Source: Imtechella halotolerans (GTDB lineage: Bacteria; Bacteroidota; Bacteroidia; Flavobacteriales; Flavobacteriaceae). Taken from it: a stretch of DNA of 64,000 nucleotides. Location of the stretch: assembly GCF_028743515.2 (NCBI RefSeq), contig NZ_CP117969.2, positions 2,575,501-2,639,500 of the forward strand, read 5' to 3'. A program made the translations under genes and the position numbers. Numbering within the stretch: position 1 is the first letter of the stretch; each line of letters begins with the position of its first letter. This document shows, piece by piece, positions 18,046-27,202 of the stretch. The notes beneath the pieces were generated by a model that searched no databases, was not told where the DNA came from, and worked only from the letters and a program-made list of their open reading frames with translations.

Positions 18046-18996
18046 ATGAAATACCTTTTTTCTTGGGGGATGTTTATTCTGTTAGGGTGGGTGATTACCC
18101 CATACCAAGCGTGTGCCCAAGAAGAAGAAAGTGCGGAGATATCCCTAGAGTTGTATTCTGATGAATTTCAGGAGTATTTTTTTGAAGCCTTAAAACAAAA
18201 AGGTATTGAAAACTACGACAAGGCAATTAACTTATTGATTAAGTGTAAAAAGTTACAGCCGTTGGAAACTGCAGTAGATTATGAATTAGGGATAAATTAT
18301 TTTGCTTTAAAAAAATTTGATGAAGCAGCAGTTTACTTGTTTAAAGCTGTAGAATACAATCCTGATAATTATTGGTATTTAGATCAGCTTTTTAAAACAT
18401 ATGAGACCATTGAAGGTACTTCTAAGGCCATGGAAATGGTTGAAAACCTTGCCAAAAAAAGTGATATCCATAAGGAGCAATTATTAAATCTATATTTAAA
18501 CAGGGGATTTGCCAAAGAGGCACTTCTTTTGTTAAACACTTTGGGGGATATGAATGGAAAATCTTCTAAGAGGGTACAACAAAGAGCTCGGATAGAATAT
18601 CAATTAAGCAAATTAAATAAGTCTGATTCAAATACAATTCCTGCTTCAATTGAAAAATCGGCCGCGGAAGGTGTAAATGTGGTTTCTAACTATGTAAAAT
18701 CCATAGAGGAGGAGTTGTCTAGAAAATCCTATATTACGATGCTAAAGCTAGTTCAAGAGGCATTAGAATTATATCCCGCTGAGGCACGATTTTATGTTTC
18801 TCAAGGGATGGCGTATAATGGATTGAATAAGCCAAAACAAGCCTTGGAATCACTTGCTGTTGCGTTAGATTATTTAGTGGATGATTTGGTACTGGAACGT
18901 ATTATATATGAACAAATGTCGTCTGCATATACAACTTTAGGTGATACACAGAAGGCAACATTTTATACACAGAAAGCTAAAAAACTGTCACAGTAA
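18046..18996 (+). CDS. Exported tetratricopeptide-repeat protein
   Basis: The 316-residue protein has a signal peptide ending near YQACAQE (residue 24) and TPR-type helix pairs, most clearly at about residues 45-115 (LGINYFALKKFDEAAVYLFKA) and 235-310 (ALESLAVALDYL). TPR proteins act as periplasmic scaffolds; the partner is not visible. It sits in the flavobacterial cluster flippase-dut-TPR-DUF4292-envC, and its stop shares one base with the next ATG, so it probably works with the DUF4292 lipoprotein and the EnvC-like protein in the envelope. Confidence 0.8.
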   Translation: MKYLFSWGMFILLGWVITPYQACAQEEESAEISLELYSDEFQEYFFEALKQKGIENYDKAINLLIKCKKLQPLETAVDYELGINYFALKKFDEAAVYLFKAVEYNPDNYWYLDQLFKTYETIEGTSKAMEMVENLAKKSDIHKEQLLNLYLNRGFAKEALLLLNTLGDMNGKSSKRVQQRARIEYQLSKLNKSDSNTIPASIEKSAAEGVNVVSNYVKSIEEELSRKSYITMLKLVQEALELYPAEARFYVSQGMAYNGLNKPKQALESLAVALDYLVDDLVLERIIYEQMSSAYTTLGDTQKATFYTQKAKKLSQ

Positions 18997-19763
18997 TGCT
19001 CAAAAAAATAAAATATTTTTCATTAATGCTACTTTTTGTAGCCATAGGTTGTAAAACAAGTAGGTTCACAGTAAAAGGTGAAGTAGATTCTTCCTTGTCC
19101 ACGCGCAATGTTATAAAAAGTCATTACACTAACGAGCTTAATTTTAAGACTCTTACTGGTAGAATGCAGGTAGATTTTAATGATGGAAATTCTGAGCAGG
19201 GTGCTACACTTACTATGCGTATGGAAAAGGACAAAGCAATATGGCTTAGTGCAACCTTGGGTATGGTTAAGGTTTATATTACTCCGGAACATGTAAGTTT
19301 TTATAATAAAATGGACAAAACTTATTTTGATGGTGATTTTTCATATTTGAGCCATCTTTTGGGGCTGGAATTGAATTTCGAAAAGGTACAAAACCTTCTT
19401 TTAGGACAGGCAGTTTTTAATTTAAATAAGGAATCATGTGTTTTAGAATCTAATTCTGAAGCATATGAGCTTAAAGCCCAAAACCAGGCAAGTGTATTAA
19501 GTAAAATATTTCTTGTGGATCCTGGACATTTCAAATTACGTTCACAACAGTTTATTAAAGATTCTGAAGATAAGTCATTGCTTGTTTGGTATCGTTCTTA
19601 TCAAGAGGTAGGTAATAAAATAGTTCCTGAGGCATTTCGAATTTTAGCTCAAGAAAACGATAAACAATTGATTATTGACATTCAATATAAGAACATACAA
19701 CTTAATGATAAGGTTAATTTTCCTTACAGTATTCCAAATGGGTATAAAGAAATAGAATGGTAG
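18996..19763 (+). CDS. DUF4292 family lipoprotein
   Basis: The 255-residue protein has a lipoprotein signal with cysteine in LLFVAIGCKTS (residue 19). A LolA/LppX-like pattern of beta strands follows, including FKTLTGRMQVDF and IWLSATLGMVKVYITPEHV. The family is conserved in Bacteroidetes and resembles lipid- or lipoprotein-binding beta-cradles, but its function is not established. It is coupled to the TPR gene upstream (one-base overlap) and to the envC-like gene downstream (7-base overlap). Confidence 0.82.
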   Translation: MLKKIKYFSLMLLFVAIGCKTSRFTVKGEVDSSLSTRNVIKSHYTNELNFKTLTGRMQVDFNDGNSEQGATLTMRMEKDKAIWLSATLGMVKVYITPEHVSFYNKMDKTYFDGDFSYLSHLLGLELNFEKVQNLLLGQAVFNLNKESCVLESNSEAYELKAQNQASVLSKIFLVDPGHFKLRSQQFIKDSEDKSLLVWYRSYQEVGNKIVPEAFRILAQENDKQLIIDIQYKNIQLNDKVNFPYSIPNGYKEIEW

Positions 19764-21001
19764 CTATGAACTGGACTGGAAGAACATATTTTTTAACTTG
19801 CTTGTTGCTATTTATTGCAATGTTCTCTGGTAGTGGGCAAAGTAAAGAACAGCAAAACCTAGAAGCTAGAAAGACTCAACTTCTTAATGAGATTAAGCAA
19901 ATAAATAGTTTATTAAATCAACAGGCCAAAAAGAGAACTTCTATTCTTTCACAGGTTGAAGATTTAAATCAAAAAATACGAATGCAACAAGAGTTGATAA
20001 GAGTTACAAATCAACAAGCTAACTTGTTAAATAGGCAGATTAATGGCAATATGCGTAAAATTGAATCTTTGAGAAATGACCTAGTTAAGCTTAAAGAAGA
20101 TTATGCGAAAATGATAGTTCGTTCCTATAAAAGTAAATCTCAGCAAAGTAGATTAATGTTTTTATTATCCTCAGAAACTTTTTTACAAGGGTACAAAAGG
20201 CTCCAGTATATGAAACAATACACTAATTTTCGTAAAGAACAAGGGGTGGAAATTCAGAAAAAGACGGAGGAATTACAGCAACTTAATACTACTTTAATTG
20301 TACAACGAAAAGAAAAGGAACGATTGGTTGCAGAGAATAGAAAGGCCCAGCAAGAGCTCCAGACTGAAAGATCGCAACAAGAACAGTTAGTAAATTCAAT
20401 ACGAAAGAAGGAAGGGGAGTATGCTAGCCAAATTAAACAGAAAAGGAGTCAAGCAGATGAGCTTGATAGGCAAATTCAAAAGCTTATTAGGGAAGCTATA
20501 GCTGAAAGTAATAAAAAAGCTGGTGCCAAAGCTACTGGTGGCAGTGCAACCACCTTTGCACTTACTCCTGAAGGACGACTAATAGCTAATAATTTTGCAG
20601 CTAATAAAGGAAGTCTGATCTGGCCTGTAGAACGTGGTTATAAATCCCAGGGATATGGACAATATGCGGATCCTGTTTATCCAGATGTCAAACACAATAA
20701 TAATGGGGTTACAATTGCTACCATCCAAGGAGCGAAAGCTCGAGCCATATTTGATGGGGAAATTTCCGCAATAATAGCTATTCCTGGTGGAAATAAGGCC
20801 GTTCAAGTTCGACATGGAAATTATATTACAACCTATTACAATCTATCTGATGTATATGTAAGAAAGGGTGAAAAGGTAAAGGCAAAACAATCATTAGGAG
20901 CAATCGTTACCAATCCAATAACTGGTAAAACAGAAATGAAGTTTTTCTTATATAAGGATACGGTAAAGCTTAATCCTGAGCAATGGATAGCTAAGATGTA
21001 A
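19757..21001 (+). CDS. EnvC-like murein hydrolase activator (degenerate LytM/M23 domain)
   Basis: The 414-residue protein has a signal peptide, a long coiled coil from about residue 28 to 250, and a C-terminal LytM/M23 fold. The usual zinc ligands are not all present: the H-x3-D site reads HNNNG near residue 313, and the final H-x-H motif is replaced by EMKFFLY near 394. One conserved histidine remains in VRHGNYITTYYNL. This matches EnvC-type activators, which lack peptidase activity and switch on cell-wall amidases during division. The start is ATG at 19757 or ATG at 19766; the second avoids overlap with the previous gene and begins MNWTGRT. Confidence 0.87.
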   Translation: MVAMNWTGRTYFLTCLLLFIAMFSGSGQSKEQQNLEARKTQLLNEIKQINSLLNQQAKKRTSILSQVEDLNQKIRMQQELIRVTNQQANLLNRQINGNMRKIESLRNDLVKLKEDYAKMIVRSYKSKSQQSRLMFLLSSETFLQGYKRLQYMKQYTNFRKEQGVEIQKKTEELQQLNTTLIVQRKEKERLVAENRKAQQELQTERSQQEQLVNSIRKKEGEYASQIKQKRSQADELDRQIQKLIREAIAESNKKAGAKATGGSATTFALTPEGRLIANNFAANKGSLIWPVERGYKSQGYGQYADPVYPDVKHNNNGVTIATIQGAKARAIFDGEISAIIAIPGGNKAVQVRHGNYITTYYNLSDVYVRKGEKVKAKQSLGAIVTNPITGKTEMKFFLYKDTVKLNPEQWIAKM

Positions 21002-21004
21002 CTA

Positions 21005-21032
21005 AAAAATCCACACAATTGTGTGGATTTTT
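21005..21032. terminator. Bidirectional rho-independent terminator
   Basis: The 28 bases are a perfect palindrome centred between 21018 and 21019, with core TCCACACAATTGTGTGGA and A and T runs on its flanks. It lies between the convergent envC-like and thioesterase stops and can terminate both. Confidence 0.85.
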
Positions 21033-21033
21033 A

Positions 21034-21543
21034 TTATTGAAAAATAGCTTTAAGCTCTGTTGCTTCTTGAGGTTTCATTTTTCCAGCCAATACAAGGCTT
21101 AGTTGTTTACGTCTTAGGGCGGCCTCAAAACGTTGTTTTTCAAGTTCGGTTTCAGGAATAAGTTCTGGAACTTCTACTGGACGACCGGTTTCGTCCACAG
21201 CTACAAATGTATATATGGCTTCATTTGCCTTTGTTTTAATACCACTTTCCCTGTCTTCCGTCCAAACATCAATATAGATTTCCATAGAGCTTTTAAAAGC
21301 GCGTGAGACGGCTGCTTCTACTGTAACAACACTTCCAAGAGGAATGGCACGGTTAAATGCGACATGATTCACAGAAGCAGTTACAGTAACACGTCTTGAA
21401 TGACGACGAGCGGCAATACTCGCTGCACGATCCATACGGGCCAAAAGTTCACCTCCAAAAAGATTATTTAATGGATTTGTCTCGCTCGGGAGTACTAAAT
21501 CTGTTAATGTTGTACGTGATTCACTAGGAGTCTTTGCTTTCAT
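21034..21543 (-). CDS. Acyl-CoA thioesterase (hot-dog fold)
   Basis: The 169-residue protein shows the acyl-CoA thioesterase (BACH/YciA-like) pattern. TNPLNNLFGGELLARMD carries the catalytic Asn/Asp region (about residues 23-39), followed by ASVNHVAFNRAI and the strand IYTFVAVDETGRP. It hydrolyses acyl-CoA to fatty acid and CoA in the cytoplasm; chain-length preference cannot be read. The C-terminal charged helix (residues 130-169) is common in Bacteroidetes members. Confidence 0.88.
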   Translation of the reverse strand: MKAKTPSESRTTLTDLVLPSETNPLNNLFGGELLARMDRAASIAARRHSRRVTVTASVNHVAFNRAIPLGSVVTVEAAVSRAFKSSMEIYIDVWTEDRESGIKTKANEAIYTFVAVDETGRPVEVPELIPETELEKQRFEAALRRKQLSLVLAGKMKPQEATELKAIFQ

Positions 21544-21600
21544 ACCAAAAATTTTTGCAAAGATATTCGCAAAAAGGCATACAAAAAAGGAGAAAAGATG

Positions 21601-22533
21601 TTATTCTGAAATAAGTACCCAACCCTCTTTTTGTTTAGTTTTAAGTATTTCAAGGAAGGCATTTGCTGCGTCCATAGTAGCGAAGCTTTGATATGCAACT
21701 TGATGGAGGCCATATTTATTTACGCCAACTTTTGAAGCCTTATAGCCTTCGGCTTTTAGTTCTTCGACTTTTTTATCCGCATTTTCTGAAACTCTAAAAG
21801 CGCCTGCAACCACGTGATATGGCATGGGTTCTTTAATGATATTCAATTTTAAGGAAGGTAATTCTATAGGTTCAGCGTCAAAGAAGGTTGCTTGCTGAAT
21901 AGTTTTGGCAACCTTGGCCTGAGCTTCTTGTTCAACAATTTGTAGTTGAATCTGTTGTTGTTGCTGATAGGAATCCATACCAACAAGACCTAATGAAGCG
22001 GTTAAGGCTAATACAGCGGCATATTTAACAAAAGCAGGTATTCTGCGTTTCTCTGGGGTAAAACGTATTGGGGCTTTTTCTTCTAGAGAGGCTACTTCTT
22101 GTTTTAATACTTCACGAGTAATTTCTTGAGAAACAAATGAGGTTAGTCCAAAGGATTCTGTAAGATAATTAGTTGTAAGCGAAGGTTGAAACTGAATTTT
22201 TTGAGAGGAATTAATCCATAGTTCTCCAAGTTGTTTTAAAACTAGACATTCATTTTGTTCCAATTGTTGATTCCAGATAGTTACACGGCTTTTTACCATA
22301 GCTAAAGCTTCATCATATGAAAGCTTGTCTGACTCTGCAATGTAGGATACCAGTAGACCATCATTTGAATTTAGTTGGGCATTAAATGCAATTTCTTTTG
22401 ATGGAGGAAAAAATGTATGAGTGCTCGTAGAAAGCTGAGCAGGCTTGTAATTCGTTATAAATGCGCCAAAACCAGGAACGGTAACGCATTGATATCTATA
22501 TAGTAAGTCGTGTATGTAATATTCTAGTCGCAT
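21601..22533 (-). CDS. CCDC81-like HU domain and SPOR domain protein
   Basis: The N-terminus LEYYIHDLLYRYQCVTVPGFGAF is the prokaryotic HU-CCDC81 domain (about residues 1-60, probably duplicated to about 130). A single transmembrane helix follows near residues 165-186. The C-terminal SPOR domain (about 232-308, YHVVAGAFRVSENADKKVEEL) binds denuded septal peptidoglycan. The layout implies a cytoplasmic DNA- or protein-binding part connected to a periplasmic cell-wall sensor. The family is conserved in Bacteroidetes with a likely role at the division site, which is inference. Confidence 0.85.
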   Translation of the reverse strand: MRLEYYIHDLLYRYQCVTVPGFGAFITNYKPAQLSTSTHTFFPPSKEIAFNAQLNSNDGLLVSYIAESDKLSYDEALAMVKSRVTIWNQQLEQNECLVLKQLGELWINSSQKIQFQPSLTTNYLTESFGLTSFVSQEITREVLKQEVASLEEKAPIRFTPEKRRIPAFVKYAAVLALTASLGLVGMDSYQQQQQIQLQIVEQEAQAKVAKTIQQATFFDAEPIELPSLKLNIIKEPMPYHVVAGAFRVSENADKKVEELKAEGYKASKVGVNKYGLHQVAYQSFATMDAANAFLEILKTKQKEGWVLISE

Positions 22534-22895
22534 TAAACAAATATGAGGATTTTTTTTTGAAGATGGAAATGGACTGTTGACAATTTTTTAACAATTGGCA
22601 ACTTGGATTGCGTTATTCAGAATGTCAGTGAGTTAGATGGTGAAATGGCCTGATTTCTAATGAAAGTACATGGTAAGGTCAAATATTGTTCAACTTAAGA
22701 CATTGTAATTTGGTGTTTTTATCTCAATTTTAAAGTTAAGTATAAGAAATTCAAAAATCTTTATAAAGCAAAAGTGTTATCAATTGAATAAATTGTAGGA
22801 TGATTGGTGGGTTTGTAGGAAAGTGATTTTAGAACATTTATAAGGGAAGGCAGCTGCCTTCCCTTAAGTTTTGTGTTGGATTTTAGAACTTTTTA
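22534..22895. other. 362-base intergenic region with a perfect 26-bp palindrome
   Basis: I find no credible gene in this gap between the HU/SPOR gene start and the trpS stop. It contains a perfect palindrome at 22841-22866 (core GGCAGCTGCC) which probably terminates trpS on the minus strand. The rest is AT-rich and must hold the HU/SPOR promoter, but no clear TAnnTTTG match stands out. Confidence 0.6.
22841..22866 (-). terminator. Perfect palindrome downstream of trpS, probable terminator
   Basis: The two 13-base arms meet at CAGCTG with no spacer. It lies 30 bases beyond the trpS stop on the minus strand. The sequence after it on that strand is TATAAATG, not a T run, so termination is plausible but weaker than at the other sites. 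Confidence 0.5.
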
Positions 22896-23864
22896 TTAGT
22901 ATCCTAGTTTAGATCGTACTCTACTAAGGACATCATTAGCAATGGTTGTTGCTTTCTCAGCCCCTTTTTTTAATTCCTTGTCTATTTCATTAAGATTGTC
23001 CATATAGTAAGCAAATTTAGCTCTAGGTACTTCAAAGAAGTCAATAATAAGTTCATATAATGCTTGCTTGGCATGACCATATCCGTAATTCCCTTCAGTA
23101 TAATTTCTTCGCATCTGATTGACTTGATCAGTAGTGGCCATTAGTTTGTATAGAGCAAAAACGTTGCAGGTATCTGGATTTTTTGGTTCTTCTAGTGGTG
23201 TACTATCTGTTTGAATACTCATTACCTGTTTTCGTAAAGATTTATCATCTTGAAAAATATTGATAAAGTTGTTACGAGATTTACTCATTTTTTCTCCATC
23301 TGTTCCTGGGACAATCATTACTTCTTCCTGAATAACTGCTTCAGGCAAGACAAATGTATCACCCATTTGGTGATTGAATCTTGAGGCCGCATCTCGGGTA
23401 ATTTCAAGATGCTGTAATTGATCCTTCCCAACAGGAACAAATTCTGCATCATATAACAATATGTCAGCAGCCATTAACATAGGATATGTAAATAGTCCTG
23501 CATTTACGTCTTCTAGTCTGTCAGCTTTATCCTTAAATGAATGGGCTAAAGTAAGTCGTTGAAATGGAAAAAAGCAGCTCACATACCAAGTTAATTCCGT
23601 TGTCTGTGGTACATCACTTTGACGATAAAAAACAACTTTACTAACATCTAATCCAAAGGCAAGCCAGGTTGCAGCAACACAATAGGTATTATAACGAAGT
23701 TCTTCACCATTTTTAATCTGGGTTAGAGAGTGCATATCTGCGATAAAGATGAATGATTCATTGTTTGGATTCTGCGTCATTTTAATTGCAGGCATAACAG
23801 CGCCTAAAATGTTTCCTAAATGCGGAATGCCGGTGCTTTGGATACCAGTAAGTATACGAGCCAT
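22896..23864 (-). CDS. trpS: Tryptophanyl-tRNA synthetase
   Basis: The 322-residue class I synthetase has the HIGH-type motif in GIPHLGNILGA (residues 12-22), the KMSKS motif in DGEKMSKSRNNF near residue 200, and the TrpRS binding region with MLMAADILLYDA and PVGKDQLQHLE. It attaches tryptophan to tRNA-Trp. Length and motifs are complete. It is the only gene on its apparent transcript. Confidence 0.97.
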   Translation of the reverse strand: MARILTGIQSTGIPHLGNILGAVMPAIKMTQNPNNESFIFIADMHSLTQIKNGEELRYNTYCVAATWLAFGLDVSKVVFYRQSDVPQTTELTWYVSCFFPFQRLTLAHSFKDKADRLEDVNAGLFTYPMLMAADILLYDAEFVPVGKDQLQHLEITRDAASRFNHQMGDTFVLPEAVIQEEVMIVPGTDGEKMSKSRNNFINIFQDDKSLRKQVMSIQTDSTPLEEPKNPDTCNVFALYKLMATTDQVNQMRRNYTEGNYGYGHAKQALYELIIDFFEVPRAKFAYYMDNLNEIDKELKKGAEKATTIANDVLSRVRSKLGY

Positions 23865-23995
23865 ATTTTTGTTTTTTTAAGGAATCAAAGGTAACTATTG
23901 AGGGGCTGCTTGCCAAAAGAGATTTTGATAAAATATCTTATAGTATAAGAGTATTTAAAAAAGCTGTACTTTTAGCTGCTTCAAAAAGAGTACTG

Positions 23996-24745
23996 TTGAG
24001 AAAGTTATTTCAATACCCACTTTATGTGTTTTGGCGTTTATGGTTTTATATACTCATAGCATTGCCAATTATAGTTTGTTTTCCTTTTTTATTGTTGTTT
24101 TCTTCTCGAGAACAATGGTATCCTTATTTTTTTTGGATTGCTAGAAACTTTTGGGCCAAAACCATATTATATGGGATGGGGTTTTACCCAAGAATTACTG
24201 AGGAACAACAATTGGATAAAGGGAAGAGCTATATGTTGATTGCCAATCATAGCAGTATGACCGATATTATGTTGATGTTGGTAGCGAGTAAGAATCCTTT
24301 TGTGTTTGTCGGTAAAAAAGAATTAGCCAAGTTTCCACTATTTGGTTTTTTTTATAAGAGGGTGTGTATTATGGTTGATAGAAGTAGTGCTCGCAGTAGA
24401 TCGGCAGTCTATTTGCGTGCTAAAAAAAGGTTGGATAGCGGATTGAGTATATGTATTTTTCCGGAAGGAGGGGTGCCTGATGATGAAGATATTTTGTTAG
24501 ATACATTCAAGGATGGAGCTTTCAGGTTAGCCATAGAATATGGTATTCCGATTGTCCCAATGAGTTTTTTAGATAATAAACGCAGGTTCTCATATCGATT
24601 TTTTAGCGGTAGTATGGGTAGAATGAGGGTGTATATTCACCGTTTTTTTGAAACTGCACACTTAGATAGTAAGGATAAGGAGGAATTAAAAAATGAGGTG
24701 AGATCTGTTTTATTAAAGAAGCTTCAAAAAACTAATAAGACATAA
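23996..24745 (+). CDS. plsC: 1-acyl-sn-glycerol-3-phosphate acyltransferase
   Basis: The 249-residue protein has an N-terminal membrane helix (about residues 15-35), the acyltransferase motif NHSSMTDI near residue 83 (H and D of the H-x4-D pair), FPEGG near 155 and IPIVPM near 182. It adds the second acyl chain to lysophosphatidate in membrane lipid synthesis. The start is TTG at 23996; the next ATG would remove the membrane helix. A clear terminator follows. Confidence 0.9.
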   Translation: MRKLFQYPLYVFWRLWFYILIALPIIVCFPFLLLFSSREQWYPYFFWIARNFWAKTILYGMGFYPRITEEQQLDKGKSYMLIANHSSMTDIMLMLVASKNPFVFVGKKELAKFPLFGFFYKRVCIMVDRSSARSRSAVYLRAKKRLDSGLSICIFPEGGVPDDEDILLDTFKDGAFRLAIEYGIPIVPMSFLDNKRRFSYRFFSGSMGRMRVYIHRFFETAHLDSKDKEELKNEVRSVLLKKLQKTNKT

Positions 24746-24772
24746 AAAAACCCTCGAGGACCGAGGGTTTTT
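24746..24772. terminator. Bidirectional rho-independent terminator
   Basis: AAAAACCCTCG (24746-24756) pairs with CGAGGGTTTTT (24762-24772) over a 5-base loop. It lies just after the plsC stop and ahead of the convergent beta-barrel gene end. Confidence 0.88.
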
Positions 24773-24816
24773 GGTTTATGGCATTTGCTGCCATGCAAAC
24801 CTAACCAACTAAAAAA

Positions 24817-26151
24817 CTAAAATTGTATACTAAGTCCGGTATGAAGACCTAGAGAATAGGGTCTAAAATTTCCTTGATCCCCAGAGAAGGTGTTCAATTG
24901 ATATTTGAAAAGTGGTTCTACCAGTAATTTCATGTTTTTCGAAAATTGGTAATCTACCCCTATACCTATGTTTGTGCTAAAGTTAATATCATTCAGATTG
25001 TTAGCTTCTCCAAGCTCAGACTGCATTCCTTGATTTGTAAGTAAAATTTGATTGTCCATTAAAAATAGGGTACTGAATCCTCCTATTAGATTCATGCTAA
25101 GTTTGTTACCGGTCACTCTATATTTCATTTCAACTGGAAGTTCAAGATAACCTATGTTTTGCAATAATGAGCCACTTGTGGTTGAAACTGTTTTATATTC
25201 AGATAGTGATGGTGAAAGTGAATTGATATTTGAATCGTTGGATAATGGAACCATACTGGCATTATTTTTAAAATTTATGGTGTTAATAGCTTGGGTTGAA
25301 AGACCATTGCCAAAGGTTACATTTTCAGTAGTGTAGCCTAAATTTATTTTATTGAGACCAGACCGAACGCTTAATTTATCACTTACATTGTAAGATATAT
25401 TTACTCCAAAACTAATGTTAACTTGACCGTTTTTGGTGTTTTCGACAAATCGTGTGTCAATAGGAGAGCCATTACTTACTGAACTATAATAAACCGGAGC
25501 CACTTGGGGATTTAAACTCCATTTCTTAGCAGTAGTAATAGGCTTGTTGGATTCATCTCTGATCGCTTCTTGTTCCGCAATTGCTTCTTCTATTGATTTT
25601 AAATGTTTGTCGGAAGTTTTTTCTGAAGGAGGAACTTCCTCTATTTTATTTGATAAATGTTTGTCGTATGTAGTAATTTGATTTTTTTCAGGAATAATAT
25701 TAGTGTCATTTATCTGTTGATGGTATTCTATGGATGAACTCTTTGTTTTTGAGACAGCGTTGATTATTGCAATATTTTTTGTTGAATTATTTGATTTTTC
25801 CTCAGGTAAATCAATTACTTGGTTTGATTGCTCCATCCATTTGTCTAATGCATCATCATTAGTTGAATTAGATGGTGCGCTTTCTAAAGTGGGATTGTCA
25901 GCACTCCTTGTTACTCCATTTTCCGAAGGGTTAACTGTTAAAGGGGCATTCCATTTAATTATACCTATGGTAAGTACTATTGCTAAACCCGCAGCGATAC
26001 CACCCCATTGCCACCAGAAGGGAATCACACGTTTTTTTTGTTTTTTGTCAAGATGAGTTTCTATGCGTTGCCAAACCTCTGGTTGTGGAGCAACTTCGAA
26101 GTCTTTAAACTTTTCTTGAAAAAAGCGATCAATATGTTTATTATCTCGCAT
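24817..26151 (-). CDS. Anti-sigma-like N-terminus, membrane anchor and outer-membrane beta-barrel domain
   Basis: The 444-residue protein starts with about 44 charged residues (HIDRFFQEKFKDFEVAPQPEVWQRIE), a short cytoplasmic domain of the anti-sigma type. One hydrophobic helix follows at about 45-66, then a Ser/Asn/Glu-rich linker to about 215. The C-terminal half is a predicted porin-like beta-barrel ending LGLHTGLSIQF with a terminal aromatic. The gene starts 3 bases after the ECF sigma factor gene. An inner-membrane helix joined to a barrel is topologically puzzling; the barrel may stay periplasmic or sit in the outer membrane while the linker spans the periplasm. Control of the sigma factor is inferred. 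Confidence 0.7.
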   Translation of the reverse strand: MRDNKHIDRFFQEKFKDFEVAPQPEVWQRIETHLDKKQKKRVIPFWWQWGGIAAGLAIVLTIGIIKWNAPLTVNPSENGVTRSADNPTLESAPSNSTNDDALDKWMEQSNQVIDLPEEKSNNSTKNIAIINAVSKTKSSSIEYHQQINDTNIIPEKNQITTYDKHLSNKIEEVPPSEKTSDKHLKSIEEAIAEQEAIRDESNKPITTAKKWSLNPQVAPVYYSSVSNGSPIDTRFVENTKNGQVNISFGVNISYNVSDKLSVRSGLNKINLGYTTENVTFGNGLSTQAINTINFKNNASMVPLSNDSNINSLSPSLSEYKTVSTTSGSLLQNIGYLELPVEMKYRVTGNKLSMNLIGGFSTLFLMDNQILLTNQGMQSELGEANNLNDINFSTNIGIGVDYQFSKNMKLLVEPLFKYQLNTFSGDQGNFRPYSLGLHTGLSIQF

Positions 26152-26154
26152 TTG

Positions 26155-26700
26155 TTACAATGTTAAACTTTTTTTAGTATTGGCTTGTTCAATTTTTAAT
26201 TTGAGAATGCCACGTGCTCTAGCAAGATTGGATTTCGAAGTTCCTTCGGTAATGGATAACATCTCTGAAATTTCTTTATGGTTATAGCCATCCATAACAT
26301 ATAGGTTGAAAACTAGGCGATACCTATCTGGAAGTTCTTGTATTAATTTTAAAAGCTCATCCATTGAGAGTGTCTCAGCTTCTGAGGTTAAAAACTCTTC
26401 ATCAGGAGCGTCTGTATGATCTTTTATTATCTCGAATACCGTGTCGTTTCTGTACTTTTGAAGTGCCGTGTTAATTACAATTCGGCGCATCCATCCTTCA
26501 AATGAACCCTCAAAGCGGTATTGATCTATTTTATTGAGTATGGTAATAAAACTGTCTTGTAGATTATCCTCAGCTTCTGCGGTAGTGCGCGAATACTTCA
26601 GGCAAGTGCTATACAACTTTGGAGCAAATAAGTTGTATAGCTCCGCCTGAGCCTTACGATTATCTTGGCTACAATCTTGTATAAGTTGTTTTAGACTCAC
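26155..26700 (-). CDS. ECF RNA polymerase sigma factor
   Basis: The 181-residue protein has sigma region 2 (AEDNLQDSFITILNKIDQYRFEGSFEGWMRRIV, key part DSFITILNKID) and region 4 with ELPDRYRLVFNLYVMDGYNHKEI, then the helix-turn-helix LSITEGTSKSNLARAR. This is a sigma-70 ECF family member. The start is GTG at 26700. It lies 22 bases after the lipoprotein gene and 3 bases before the anti-sigma-like beta-barrel gene, so the three form one operon. Confidence 0.93.
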   Translation of the reverse strand: MSLKQLIQDCSQDNRKAQAELYNLFAPKLYSTCLKYSRTTAEAEDNLQDSFITILNKIDQYRFEGSFEGWMRRIVINTALQKYRNDTVFEIIKDHTDAPDEEFLTSEAETLSMDELLKLIQELPDRYRLVFNLYVMDGYNHKEISEMLSITEGTSKSNLARARGILKLKIEQANTKKSLTL

Positions 26701-26722
26701 TCAATAATCGAGTTTCAATATT

Positions 26723-27124
26723 TTAGTTTGCCCCACCAACTATGGCCTCTATTTCTAGATATTGATCTTCACCTTGCCAAAATCTGAAAACGTAAGTTCC
26801 TGATTCAGCTGGTTTGAATTGAAAGGCTGCTTCGCGCTCTAATTCAGAGTCTTCACATAAACGCTCGGGATAAACAGTTGATACAGCTGTTACTGTACGA
26901 GTTAAGTTTTCCCCTGGTAAATAATTAAATCCATTAAAAACATGACATGTAGAGGTTTGTTCGTAGACTACTTCTACTGTGTAGGTAGTTCCTACATTCA
27001 TTTCTTCGGGGAATGTTGCCGATATAATTTTTACAGGTTCAAAGTAAAAATCTTCACCGTCATCTAATGAACATGATGTTGTTACCGCTACTAAGGCTAT
27101 TAAAGCCACCATTAATTTTTTCAT
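26723..27124 (-). CDS. Small lipoprotein of unknown function
   Basis: The 133-residue protein has a lipoprotein signal ending AVTTSCSLDD (Cys at residue 18) and a beta-rich mature part with three cysteines (C18 lipidated, then Cys in STCHVF and ERLCED, which could form a disulfide). The end FRFWQGEDQYLEIEAIV resembles an immunoglobulin-like strand pattern. I do not recognise the family. It is the first gene of the lipoprotein-sigma-barrel operon and may be a target or sensor of that system. Confidence 0.65.
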   Translation of the reverse strand: MKKLMVALIALVAVTTSCSLDDGEDFYFEPVKIISATFPEEMNVGTTYTVEVVYEQTSTCHVFNGFNYLPGENLTRTVTAVSTVYPERLCEDSELEREAAFQFKPAESGTYVFRFWQGEDQYLEIEAIVGGAN

Positions 27125-27202
27125 ACGTGTTATAAATTTACAAAATATTATTAGGGTGTTTTTTTATAAGACGCACTTTATTTTAAAGGTTGCGTCTGAT
27201 CT

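Noticed and set aside
22534-22840. Small gene in the longest gap
   Set aside because: Only very short frames occur (for example a 12-codon one near 22660), without hydrophobic or conserved-looking content.
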